DNA of 64,000 nt from Melampsora larici-populina 98AG31 (lineage: Eukaryota; Basidiomycota; Pucciniomycetes; Pucciniales; Melampsoraceae), in assembly GCF_000204055.1 (NCBI RefSeq), contig NW_006768765.1, forward strand, positions 2,739,601 to 2,803,600, read 5' to 3'. The first letter of the stretch is position 1, and every line of letters begins with the position of its first letter. Shown here piece by piece: positions 24,768-35,850 of the stretch. The notes under the pieces were generated by a model. It had not been told where the DNA came from and searched no databases. It saw nothing but the letters and a program-made list of their open reading frames with translations. The translations under genes were made by a program, and so were the position numbers.

Positions 24768-27550
24768 CACTGTGGGAAAAATAGCGGTGTAAGCCAGGCT
24801 CACATCCATGATGTGAGCCACGGGTTGGCCCTGGCTTGAAGCCAACAAAAATTTGGGCATTGTCACATGTGGGCCTGACATACATGACCAGTTTGTTGAA
24901 GTCAACCATGAAGTTGATCAAAGACACCAATTCAAAATTTCACCACTGAAATGTTAACATAAAAAATGACCTACCACCATCATAACAAGTGTCTAAAACA
25001 AGAAGTTATTTACAAGTGACTTGTATTGCAAAGTAAATCATGATATATCAAATCACAAGTTTAACAGAACATGAAGCTTGATTGAACAATTTGATAGAAT
25101 ACAGAGAATTTTGACAAGCACATTTGATAACTAGAGTATCTTTATTGGGATCATGGAGCTCATAAGCTTTGGAATAGAATCAGGATGAGTTCCCAAGTTT
25201 TTGAGTTCAGCGTCAAATGCTCATTCACCAAGGAAGTACTTGCTTTGAAGGTAGTTAACAAAACTTCTTTGCCAGACACTGAACCTACATCTGATGTCAT
25301 GCTTACTGCTCTTTCTACTCTACCATCTCAGACAAACAAGAAAGGGGTAGGGACACTGCAGAACTTAACAATATGGCTCAAAGAATCTGTTGCTTTTCCC
25401 CCCAATCACACAGGATTTGTAGCATACTTTGCCTCATGATTTCTCAGTCACTTTTGATTCTGAATTATGAACAAGGAAAGTGTGTATCACATCAAAGGCA
25501 AGGCCATGATGGCACTCTTTACAAGGGAAGAGAGGTTGTTGAAGAAAACAATTTGGACGTAGCCACACAAGAGTTGAATGCTTTGAATGAGTGGCCCAAG
25601 GTATTGGCTTGTGGTTGGCTGGAAGCAACAAGAAGACATTTAGAGTTTAAACAAACTATCGAGGTTTTCTCTCAATTTTTGATTTCTTTGAGTGAATTTG
25701 ATCTACTTAGGGGTGTTTTACATTTGATCTAGTTAATTCAAACTGAAGCTTGATTGCAATCTTTATTGCTCTAAAGCTAAGTTGAATAGTCATTTGGTAC
25801 TGCTAAATGTCTAAAAAAACCCTTACTTTTCCAAATAACATAGTTTTTGTTCTATGAATGCCTTCTTCAAAAACATTGGCTAGACTCTTGAGTGAGTGAA
25901 TCAACATTTTCAATTTCTACTATTGAACAACTAAGACATTGATGGGATACAAAGTAAAAACTGGATTTGATTCCGGGTTTCTACTTTGTCTCCCACAATT
26001 CACTCACTTCCTCAAGTGATTCCGCTTAGCAAGATCCACACAGAGAAGTTTGAATTCAGCTATTTGAAGTCCAAATTTCTCTATTTTCTTAATCAAGTCT
26101 TAATCAAGTCTTAATCAATGATCTCACACTGTTTCATCAGTGAACCAAGTTTTCAATGGAAAAGTCTCCGGTTTCCATATGGTGATGTCTATGATCAAAA
26201 AGATGAAGACTACAAAGATATTATCAAGACATAGAAATGTCTAGAATGATTAAGACATAGGCACCTCTAGACAATTGGGATTGACCAGATATTTCTGCTC
26301 CATCAAGATCACTCCACTCAAAGCAAAAGGATCATGATTATACTTGATTACACAGGCTTGAGATTATTCATCAGAGCAAGAGGATTACAAAATAACAGTT
26401 ATTCAAGACTAAGACTGAAATCATAACAAACAAAAACCAAGGAGAAGAGTGTTTGAGTGATGTGGGCTCAGTGATAATGTGAGCTACTAGCTTTTGTTGA
26501 GCTTGTAAGTCACTAAATTAAAGAGATAAACTTGTAGGGATCATAATCTATAATGTTTAAAGATGGAAAACAAGGGTTAAAGACTGCTTGTAAAAATACA
26601 AGTACAGACTACAGTTAGAGGACCTCTAAAGAAAGGCTTTTCAAGGGATTTGAGCTCAAGTTTTTACATGTATTTCAGTAGAAGATAAGCACTGATTCTT
26701 CAATGACTTCCCTTGGTCAATTATCTTTCTAACTAGAAATGAATTAATTGAGAACACTAAAGTGTTTAGTACTTCACACTCTGACTGATAGAGGTACTAC
26801 AGAGGTTTAAAGCTTCTTGATCTGACCAAATCACAATCAGATCAAGCAGCACTCAAGGACTACCTCCTAAATAATCTGATTCCTAATAATCTGATTCCAC
26901 AAATGGTAATCAACAACTATGACATTTTTGTGTTCAAGAACAGCACCAATATTAGAGAGAAATGAGAACCACAAGAAGAAGAGAACAAATTAACAAATAA
27001 GATAGTAAAGTGCACTTTACTGGAAGCTTATCATCTAGCTGGAGGAAAAAGTGGTAACTTGTAATGTGATGATGATCACAAAGTCCACATTTTCAGAGTT
27101 TTCATGGTTTGAAGTTTGAATTTCATATGCACAAAATTTGTGGTTTCAAGCTTAGGTTTCATTACAGTGGCTTATTATTAGTTATAAACATTTCTACTTT
27201 TGTTACATTTATGTTACAGCTGTGTAATGTAGGTATTCTTAGGATATATGAAAGCTGTGTATGTTTCCTGTCTTTCATATAAGTTTCACACATGTTGAAT
27301 ATGATAATCCATACATAATTTGACTTGTGAAACTGAGTCTGAGTTTTAATTATTATTTTCAAAGTTTTTCTTATTATTATATGTCACCAATTGGTACTAA
27401 GGTCCATTCTACTCTGGGGGAGTTTGGTACATGTGTCTTATAAACTGCATTTCAGATTCACATATGTAGTTCCTTTGTAACCAAAAACTGTCTTGTCCTT
27501 GTCCAATTGCTTGGCCAAGTCTAAGAGTGGTTTGGGGAGGCAAAGTGCTG

Positions 27551-27600
27551 GCCCGGGGCTTTTTGCATGCTCCTCAAAACATGCTTGCAAAAAGCCCTGG
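27551..27600. repeat. G/C-rich imperfect hairpin
   Basis: GGGGCTTTTTGCATG is followed about 10 bp later by CATGCTTGCAAAAAGCCC. The arms pair with a small bulge. A second hairpin built on AGGGCACAGG lies at about 28,185-28,235. Both stand out from the AT-rich surroundings and may be MITE remnants. Confidence 0.5.
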
Positions 27601-30186
27601 CTTGATTACTCAGCTGGGCAGGCGGGTAGTTACAAAAAATAAAACCTAAAGATAAGAGACGATGTGGTGGTTAGACTCAGAGAGTATAGGGGTGATGATA
27701 GGAGGGAATTCAATGGTCTGAAAATCTTGATATAGAATTTTTGAGCTCATGAAGTTTCTTCCATTGTCAGGTGGGACTTTGTCCCCGTCTTTCATGCTTT
27801 GTTACAGATTCTTTTTTTATCCCCCTTGGAGGCTCCCCCTTTGGCCATGGAATATTTCACACTCCTGCATTGGTAGGTAGTCTCAATTTAGTACTCAGGG
27901 CTAGCAGATGATGTTGATGGAATTTTGGCAATAAATGGGTTGAATCAAGTGTAGTTGTTGGCATACCTTAACCAAATGGTTGGCTTCACCCAATTGGTGA
28001 AATACATCAGGCCAGGGTGTGACAACACCTTTGCGTAAACTTCAAGCTGAGGTAAACGCATGGCTCACGTCATGTTGGCACAATTTGGACTGACACCACT
28101 GTTTTTCCCGCAGTTTGGTAAAGGTCACACTCACACCTGATGCCACAAAGACTTGTGAAATCACAGTTTTAGCCATGGAAAGGGCCAGGGCACAGGCCAG
28201 ACTGTGGCCCTTGCCCTGTGCCCTCCTTGGCTTTTGCAGCACTTCCAGTATAACTAAGCCCCCCTTCAGAGAGGCTTAGGCGAGGTGCAGATACCCTTCA
28301 CGGGCCTCTGGTTATCCACCTAACCACTTGGCTCTCCTATCAATTTTCAAAATCATAATTCTCAATCCCTTAATTATTCTCAAGTCAAACATGATGGAGT
28401 CAAAAAGGGTAAGCCTAGGAATAGCAAAACTACTATGTTAGCACCCAATTTCTATACAAATCAATTATAATTTTGGTCTTGTTCCCTGTATGATTTTCAA
28501 AAATCAGGTGAGTAACTCAATTTACTTTAGCTTAACACCATATTGCATTGAATTTGATCATTGAAAATGTTTGGAAACCAGCTTAGAAATTGAAATGAAC
28601 TTGGATCTTGTTTTAAATATAATTTAAGCAAGACTGTTGCTCAAATTGATTGTCTTATTTGGTTGAGCTTGTTTTTTATCAAACCTCACCTACTTTGAAA
28701 GAAAAAAGTGATATCCTTCAAATTTTGGATTTGCCATGGTGTGTGGAGGTGATGGAGAGGAGTCAATGATGTCTCCTGAGTCTGTATCATGCTCACTGCT
28801 GCTTGATCTTTCTGGATTGTCAACATGCTCAAGTGATGAAGGTGGGGCTTCATTGTGGCGCTATAGTAAGGCTGTATGTAATCAAGTCCCCAATCTGGCA
28901 GGCCATGCAGGGTATAGGCCATGGTCCTCACCACACCCTAGGCCCTGAAAGTAGTGCTGGGTGTGAGTGTGAGATAAAGTCAGCACTCTAGCATGTGTCT
29001 CAGCTGATACTGAGGTTGCCGGTTCAAATTTTAGTCTAGTTGTTTTCCTTTGACCTGTAACTCTGACAGATTGAAGAACCTTGAAGTATCTATGAACAAA
29101 CCACTGATGGTAAGTATGTTTCTACCATGTTTGTTTTTGAGATTTGGAATTAAAGATACTCTACAGAGCAACCTTTACACCTTTTACTCTATCAATATAT
29201 TGCTTGATGTAAATCTGCCTCTTGATCTTCCGGCTTTCATCCAATCAATACCAAGAAAAACTGTTGTTGGTCAACAGGTTGGGCATTCTGTGGAAAATCA
29301 CTACATTTCTTGCCTTATCAAGTCTGCAGAAAAGATGACCACATTCTTTGGATAAGAATGAGTCCCCACCAGAATGGTCCAGCTTCAAGTAAGAGATTAA
29401 ATTGCAATCTCTCTCCCTCCATTATAATCAGAGCTTTCTATGACTGTTTTGATTGAACCCGCATTATCCTGTAGCCAAAATACACAAGACAGTTTTAAAA
29501 CAAAAACAGATCTCAAAATGCAGCAGGTCTGCTCCAAGATTATCAATAATATTCAAATATAGTTCAAGTATAAAAGCTTGATGACTTGTGTGTGTGTGCT
29601 GTATCTGGCAGGCTTTCATAGCCCCAGGGGAATTATCAAGTCCAAAACCTGATCAAGTTAAATTGTGGTGCACAGGTCTGAAACTGTTCTGAAGTGCAAA
29701 TCTTGTTTGCAAATCTTTTACATCACATTCACAAGTTTCCCTTGAACTAAACCATTATTCTGGTTTCTCCACTGCAGGTTTGAAATAGCATGGTTTCAAC
29801 TATTCTTCTTTGTGTTAATAAGGATATTGTTTTGTGCTTTACTCCAACAGATGAGCCACTATTCTTTCAAAATGAACAAGTCATAGAATTCACACTAGCA
29901 AAGACATAACTAAGATTGACTTCATACATCATGATTAAAGCTAGGATATCTGAGATCAATTTTGGATTGTGATTGTGAGGCAGAAAACAAGAAAACAAAC
30001 TTTAGATATAAATTTTTCATAACATAACAAAATATGGCAAGCACACTGCTTGAATACTGAAGCACTTCTTGGGTGTACAGATTCTGGCACTGTATTCAAG
30101 ATGCAGGTAATAATATTAATGGGAGTTGAATTATGTGGTGGTGCCAGTGGTAACACAAATTTAAGCCAGGGTTGGAATGCAACAGC

Positions 30187-32491
30187 TCATATTATGGGCA
30201 TTCCATAAGCAGAAAGAACCACCAACACCAAAGAAATTATATAGATTTGCTTCGTGGCACCTGGGACATGGGCAGAGTTTGTTTATCAATTCATACCAAT
30301 ACACATTTTTTGTATCGGAAAAGGACTCACCATCATGATTCGCGCTTGAAATTTTAGCCCCCTCCCGAGATGAAGAGATCTGCTTGCCACCTATGATCCT
30401 TGGATTAGCTCCAGTACTGCTCTTGCCCGATGTCGCGGACGAAGGTTGTGGAGTCAAAGTCCGATTCAATGTGGGAGAATGAGCTTGGAAACACCTGGCG
30501 ATTGCCTGCTCAATCTCAGTACCTGACTTAGGCTTATCCTTTTCATTTTCAATTGTCGCGTTTCCATAAAAATCACAGGAAAGAGCCGAACTACCTTGAC
30601 TGCGATAGTATTGCGACAAGGCGTAGTTGAGCTTTGTTTGAGGGGAGCATGTTGAAAGAATTCCGGGCGGATCCTTGACCCTCGTAGTTAGCTTGGAAGC
30701 AATCGCATCGCAGCCTTTTCCAACCTTATATATCCCATCTCCACCGAGTTGACCGCAGGCAAAGTCTAAAAGCTCCCCTATTATAGCGGGACTTCGGTCC
30801 GGCTTAACCTGACAGGAAAATACCGTATTGTCCACACATGTACATGCGTCTAGGTTGGGCGTGGGGGGTAAGTTAGCATCAGTTGCGAGACGAACTCTTC
30901 CTTGCGTGTTTTTGCATATTGAAGTTGTATTCATGTTCTTGGCAGTCGCTATTGTAGGAGAATTTGGCCCTTTCGCTTTAGAGTATTGCTGAGAGAGTCT
31001 TTTGAAATCATCATTGGTCTGTGGATCACTTCCGTTGGATGTTGTAGTCAAACCTGTGTGAACAAGAAATTCGCTCAAAACATATAAATATAGTTGATGT
31101 GCTTTGAAGAATGACTTACCAAAGCCCTGCAAAGAAGGAAAATAGCTAAATGCACTACCTCCTGACCATACGTCACTCATTAAAGGCGAATATATAGCCA
31201 GTACTTCAGTCCAAAGTCTCTTTGGGGCGGTATTGCAGCCAAACTCGGACATGTACAGTGCAGTGGGCAGGGCTTTGAAGTTGTCGTTGAACGCCGCATA
31301 ACCGGAGCTCTGAAAGTTGCTGTCACCGCACCACCTATAGACATTTATGCCTTGGAACAATGATCAAGCCAATTGTGAGCACATTGACAGCTTAAGATGG
31401 AGATTTCAGATTTCGCACCATATAAATCCAAAGAAATTTCTGGTTCACCACAAGTCAAATAATACGCCAGGTCAATGGTATAGGCACCGCCATCTGTCGA
31501 GGCATATGATACTAGAGCGCTAGAATTTACCCTTTTCAGGTAAGCTTTGGTTTCCCTCACAGAGGCTTTTATGAAAGGTGCTGCATTCATATTTTCCTTC
31601 GAGCGAGTTTTCAAATGTCAGCCTTGCGAGCTGAAGGGAGTACGATCAAGCTCGGAAGGCCAAAAGCAGGACTCGGTTTGTCGGAAAGTCGAAAGATATG
31701 ATAATATACTATGAGAAATGTGTGGCACTGACCTCCTTAGTCACAATCTCATTTCCGATGTTGAATGCCAAGAGGTTTGGAAATGATTTAAGATTGTCAA
31801 TTTGTCGAAAGTACTTCTCCATCAGAGAAACATCCCAGGAGGGTGAAGCTCGGTTGATGGAACCATTTAGTGGCAAGCTTGTGTCAGCTATTACGTAGAT
31901 CCCAGCTTCGTCGAGGGCATTCATGCATTCGGTGTGGTTTTTCGTTGGATCGATGGAGTAAACACGTATAGTATTGATTGCTAACTACGGTAAATCAAGG
32001 AGTGGTTCGGTGCAGTAAAGTGATTTCAGAAAACAGACGCAGTCTTTCAAATTGAGCCGAGCAAGATAGAATTACCTCTTTGAAATTTTTGATTGCGCTG
32101 CGACAGGCGGTGTTATCCGCGAGGGAGTCTGAATTTTTTTGAACATGAGCCCTTGTGGCTCTTGCCATAGCATAAAATCTTCTCACGTACCAATGAAATT
32201 GGACGGTTCAGGAAAGCCGCCATTAGCGCTGTGTTCGGCTGAGCTGGGATTGAGCTATCAAATGTGATGATTCAGCATCAATCGATCAAAGTGAGTACGC
32301 CTGAGGACACAGGGGACCACTCGAAATCTTACAGCGCCAGGTTTTTGAAAAGCGACCCCCTTGATGTAAAATCGGACTCCTTGGGAGTCATAAAGATATC
32401 GACCAATCCTTTGAATTGGGAGGGTTTTTGAAGACACGGAGCTGAGAAGGCTAACAAAAGCCCAGAAGGAAAGGATAATGTATTTTTGCAT
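30187..32491 (-). CDS. GH72 1,3-beta-glucanosyltransferase (Gas/Gel family) with X8/CBM43 domain, 577 aa
   Basis: Eight exons: 32491-32333, 32254-32191, 32128-32076, 31984-31733, 31596-31419, 31350-31120, 31053-30331 and 30260-30187. Introns are GT-AG and the total is 1734 nt in frame. Residues 1-21 look like a signal peptide (MQKYIILSFWAFVSLLSSVSS). GH72 follows (RFYIKGVAFQ onward), with the acid/base Glu in NIGNEIV (about residue 170) and the nucleophile Glu in YMSEFGCN. A Cys-rich X8 module begins CTCVDNTVFSC and includes the motif LNYALSQYY. A Ser/Thr-rich linker leads to a terminal hydrophobic segment encoded by the last 74-nt exon (QIYIISLVLVVLSAYGMPII), as in GPI-anchored proteins. These enzymes elongate and branch cell-wall beta-1,3-glucan at the plasma membrane. 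The gene appears intact. An unspliced reading of the last intron would replace the GPI tail with a polar sequence. Confidence 0.93.
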
Positions 32492-33530
32492 GTTCTGGGC
32501 CGGAAGATTATGCAGTGGCAGGGCACCAGAGATCTAAAAAAAACAATGGGAGATCAGTAGGCTTCATAGCAAAAGATACGATATAGCGCACTTACGAGGG
32601 TTGTATACAGCCAGACTCGGGATGATTAAACGAAGTGTTTATTGAAGGAGAATGAGTAACTCTTGAGATTCCGGGAAAGAAAAATTCAACCAAAGAAAAA
32701 TGGCATAACTTCAGGCAAGGGAGGTGGCGATTATGGGTTGAATATGAATATAATTGTAACGGCAACTCTATCCTCTACGGCCTGCCGACTGCTACCTATC
32801 TTATTGTTGTGAGCCATTGGGATTGTCGGTTTCGTGGACTGGGTAGACCGGCTCCTGACAACTGTCATCGATGGCATCAAGTTAGGATTGGGTCAGGTGG
32901 AAGTATGCACTGATAGCCAAAGCGATAGCCATAAACTTCAACAAATAGTCAACCGGAGACACTTCAACGGAGAGTGCATGTTGAGAAGACGAATGTCCTC
33001 GAACCGGTTGAGATCACTTCGCTGAGATAATCTTGCATCCTCCCCGTCAAGGCCACAATCTGCGATATAAACGTTACATCCGGTAGCCTTGGAACTTGAT
33101 AATACATAAATACGGTTACTCCATCTTCATATTTTCGACTCTGAGGATATGACCGTGGAAGTTGGGATTTCGGAGTTAAGCTTAGGATTTCGGTACCGCA
33201 TAGAGACAACCAATTGGGCAACTTGTTTTCCGGACCGGAGTCAGGCTTCTTTCAAATCGGAGAAGGTGATCTGTGAAACTATTTATCACATGCAAGGTTT
33301 CAAAACGATCGTTGTTCTATGCTACCTGGTCTGTGCAAGCAGAACACGCCCCATGAAGTTTCAGTATGGTGCGTATCCCTGAAAACAAGGAAATCAAATC
33401 AGATCTATAAAACCTATCCCCTCTGCCAAAACTCACCTTTTTTAAATTCCAAAAGTGGTTTTGCGATTGTGAGATTGAGGACTTTGTGTCTATAGCTTTT
33501 TGGAACAATCAACAGTTTTTTTATTGCTTT
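32492..33530. other. Promoter side of the GH72 gene and unassigned DNA
   Basis: 32,492-32,760 is the upstream flank of the glucanosyltransferase gene. Between about 32,830 and 33,500 the minus strand shows coding-like stretches in changing frames (for example EDGVTVFMYYQVPRLPDVTF near 33,110), but I could not build a spliced model. It may be a decayed gene. Confidence 0.35.
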
Positions 33531-33728
33531 TCCATTTTGAGTGGGCTAGTTTCCTCTCATGGCACATTAGTTGTGTGTTATATGTGTATCCTCACATATA
33601 CCACCCGCGTTCTACTCTGTATGCTTTCATCCAGGGTAGAACGTTACGGGATGGCGGGCCGCCGGCCTGCCTGGCTTTGCGCGGGCCGGAAAACTTTCCT
33701 GCCTACGCAAAAGGCCCGGCTGACCGTT
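33531..33728 (-). repeat. Ngaro split direct repeat B2 (outer 3' end)
   Basis: 198 bp beginning TCCATTTTGAGTGGGC on the plus strand and ending GGCTGACCGTT, matching 34005-34202. A 23-bp G/T-rich spacer (33729-33751) lies between it and A2. Confidence 0.92.
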
Positions 33729-33751
33729 GACTTCGCTGGGTGGGTGGGTGG

Positions 33752-34006
33752 TATGTCAAAGAATAAACAGATAAATTACTTAGGAAATTGATACTAAATG
33801 TGAATGAGGAAAACTGGGTGTGTTGGGCTTGGCGGTCTTCGAGCTTGGAGCGCACGATAGCGATATGTTTTCCTTTCCTCGAAGAAAAACATTTTTCCAA
33901 GCTCGCCGCCATGGTCTCGCTATAGGCATATGCTTATAGCCGTTCCAACCACTGCCCCAGTCATGGACCTAGCCGCCAAGTTGTTCCTTGGTTGGCGGCA
34001 CCTATC
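33752..34006 (-). repeat. Ngaro split direct repeat A2
   Basis: 255 bp starting TATGTCAAAGAATAAACAG on the plus strand and ending GGCACCTATC. It matches A1 with few substitutions and contains a self-complementary GGCGGTCTTCGAGCTTGG / CCAAGCTCGCCGCC pair. Confidence 0.92.
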
Positions 34007-34202
34007 CATTTTGAGTGGGCTAGTTTCCTCTCATGGCACATTAGTTGTGTGTTATATGTGTATCCTCACATATACCACCCGCGTTCTACTCTGTATGCTT
34101 TCATCCAGGGTAGAACGTTACGGGATGGCGGGCCGCCGGCCTGCCTGGCTTTGCGCGGGCCGGAAAACTTTCCTGCCTACGCAAAAGGCCCGGCTGACCG
34201 TT
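34005..34202 (-). repeat. Ngaro split direct repeat B1 (inner copy)
   Basis: 198 bp, apparently identical to B2. Its start overlaps the end of A2 by two bases. Confidence 0.92.
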
Positions 34203-34719
34203 TCTGGGATGTTGTGAGCTACGAGTCTGGGTTGAGTCGCCATCACCCTTCTGCTGTGGCTTCCGGCGAGACTCAGCTTGGTGAGTTACCCCAGACTCGT
34301 TGGGAGCTACTGTTCTGTTGCTCTTACGCTCTTATCCTCACCACCCTGGTGAAGGTTTTTCGGACATTTCAGTTTTGAAACCGCCCTGGGTGACTTTTGT
34401 CGCAAGGCGAACAGGATGGATCATCAATGTTTTTGGGGTAGAGGTCATTCCTGAACAAACTGTATTGGGGATCTGCTCCTAATTAAACTGTATTGGGGAT
34501 CTACAATCTGTTTAACATCTACTTCTATTTTTAAGGTTTTGGTGGCTTGTGAATTTCATGCCGCTCAGGTTTTTGGCGTCTTGTCCTTCCGGCTGATCGC
34601 TTATTTCTTCCGGTACTCTAACCAATTTCTGTTTGTAACCCAAAACGTCCTCGTTAGTCAGTTTCTATAACTTTTCGGTCACTTCTGGATGTATCACTCA
34701 CCGCTCCCGTTTCTGACTC
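34203..34719. other. Ngaro internal non-coding DNA after the recombinase gene
   Basis: About 500 bp between the recombinase stop and B1. I see no gene. A short repeat of TGTATTGGGGATCTGC-type sequence occurs at about 34,460-34,505. Confidence 0.5.
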
Positions 34720-35850
34720 TTATGAAGACCGTGAACTTGCTATGTTTCGTTTATCGATTGACCATAAAAGATCTTTAGTCATCTTAACTTCGTCTTTGGA
34801 GTATTCCTTCAGGTATGTCTTGACCGCTTTGGACTTCCATCTCCCTTGCTCCATGATGCGTTCCTTCTTCCAACCAAGATTCCAGCGTAGTGAGGCACCT
34901 CCCACCCGGAACGAGTGCCCGGACCAACCTCCTACTCGGACTCCTGCATCACCCCATCTCTCTTCGAGCGTGCTGACGAATAGCCTCCTGGATAGCGGCA
35001 CTCTTGCCTTACCTCTACCGTAGCCGAAAAGAGGCTCGTCTGGTTTGTATGTTGGGTTTTGACTTATCAACCGCTCTAAAGCTGCCACTGGATTGAGGAC
35101 TGAAGGTTGAGAGGGGATCCTGATTATTTGGACGTCACCGGGATTTGCTGTCTTCGCCCTCCATAGGGTAAGTATCGCGACTTTCTTGCCTCCGGTCCCT
35201 TTGAAGTTTAAATCACCAAACGTTAACATTCCTTCTTTCCTAGACTGCCTTGTGATTTCTCCCAGGCGCATCATCCCCCAAAATGCCACCAGCGCTGCTG
35301 AAGATATAGCCTCCTGTACATCCAATCTCCCAGCGAAATCACATACCAGCCCAATCAGCTCTCCTACCATGATTGGAATTGTATCGCTGTTCGCCACTTT
35401 GTCACCTTTTCCCGTGTTCGCCAAACATACTTGTTCTTCTGCCCTCTCAGTTGCTCATAATAAGGCGTTGATGACTCTCTGGTCCAGGAGGGGTGGTACG
35501 AGCTTCGTTGCCATTTTCCAGGCACGTAAACCTGCCAAATATTTCACGATTGTCTTGGATTTGACTAATCGTTTCGCTGTGGTGTGTCTTTTGGCGTCCG
35601 ACTGGCCGGCCCACACTATAAACCCGTAGATATCCACCGCCTTGACTGGAATAGCGGTTTCCCAGTCTTTGTTTTGATCAAGGATATATTCCTTGAACTT
35701 TGCTACTGCGCTGCTGTAGCCCTGTAGAGTGGACTCGGCCCAGGCACCACCTACCATGTGGCTAGCGATTCTCCTCGTTTCCTCGTCTTCGATTTGGTCT
35801 ACTGCTTTCTTGAAGTTAGGCCTCTCGTTCTTTCTGTCTTGCTTTGACAT
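34720..35850 (-). pseudogene. Ngaro tyrosine recombinase, 376 codons, one in-frame TGA
   Basis: One frame from ATG 35850 to the stop at 34720 is interrupted only by TGA at 35455-35457. The N-terminal part (35850-35458) is a helical core-binding domain (STLQGYSSAVAKFKEYI, then SKTIVKYLAGLRAWK). The C-terminal part has the catalytic domain: AFWGMMRLGEI carries the first Arg, SGHSFRVGGAS carries the H-x-x-R box, and the region KAVKTYLKEYSKDE contains the Tyr nucleophile. Tyrosine recombinases integrate the circular cDNA of Ngaro and DIRS elements. The start overlaps the end of the RT frame by 35 bp in another frame. TGA is explicable as CGA changed by C-to-T. Confidence 0.88.

Larger units (their letters stand above)
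22364..30186. other. AT-rich gene-poor region of 7.8 kb
   Basis: I find no supported gene. Frames such as 23295-23765(+), 25185-25732(+), 28042-28242(-) and 29050-29355(+) lack domains, consistent splice signals or low-stop neighbours. The region contains a 30-bp tandem repeat (22,948), CTTAATCAAGT repeats (about 26,090-26,120), hairpin-forming G/C islands (27,551 and about 28,190) and a possible pol III A-box (24,757), listed where supportable. It may be old decayed repeat DNA. Confidence 0.45.

Noticed and set aside
28255..28330. tRNA-like sequence on the minus strand (CCAAGTGGTTAGGTGG...)
   Set aside because: The A-box is imperfect (G for the conserved A), no B-box with GGTTCRA follows at the right distance, and no cloverleaf can be drawn.
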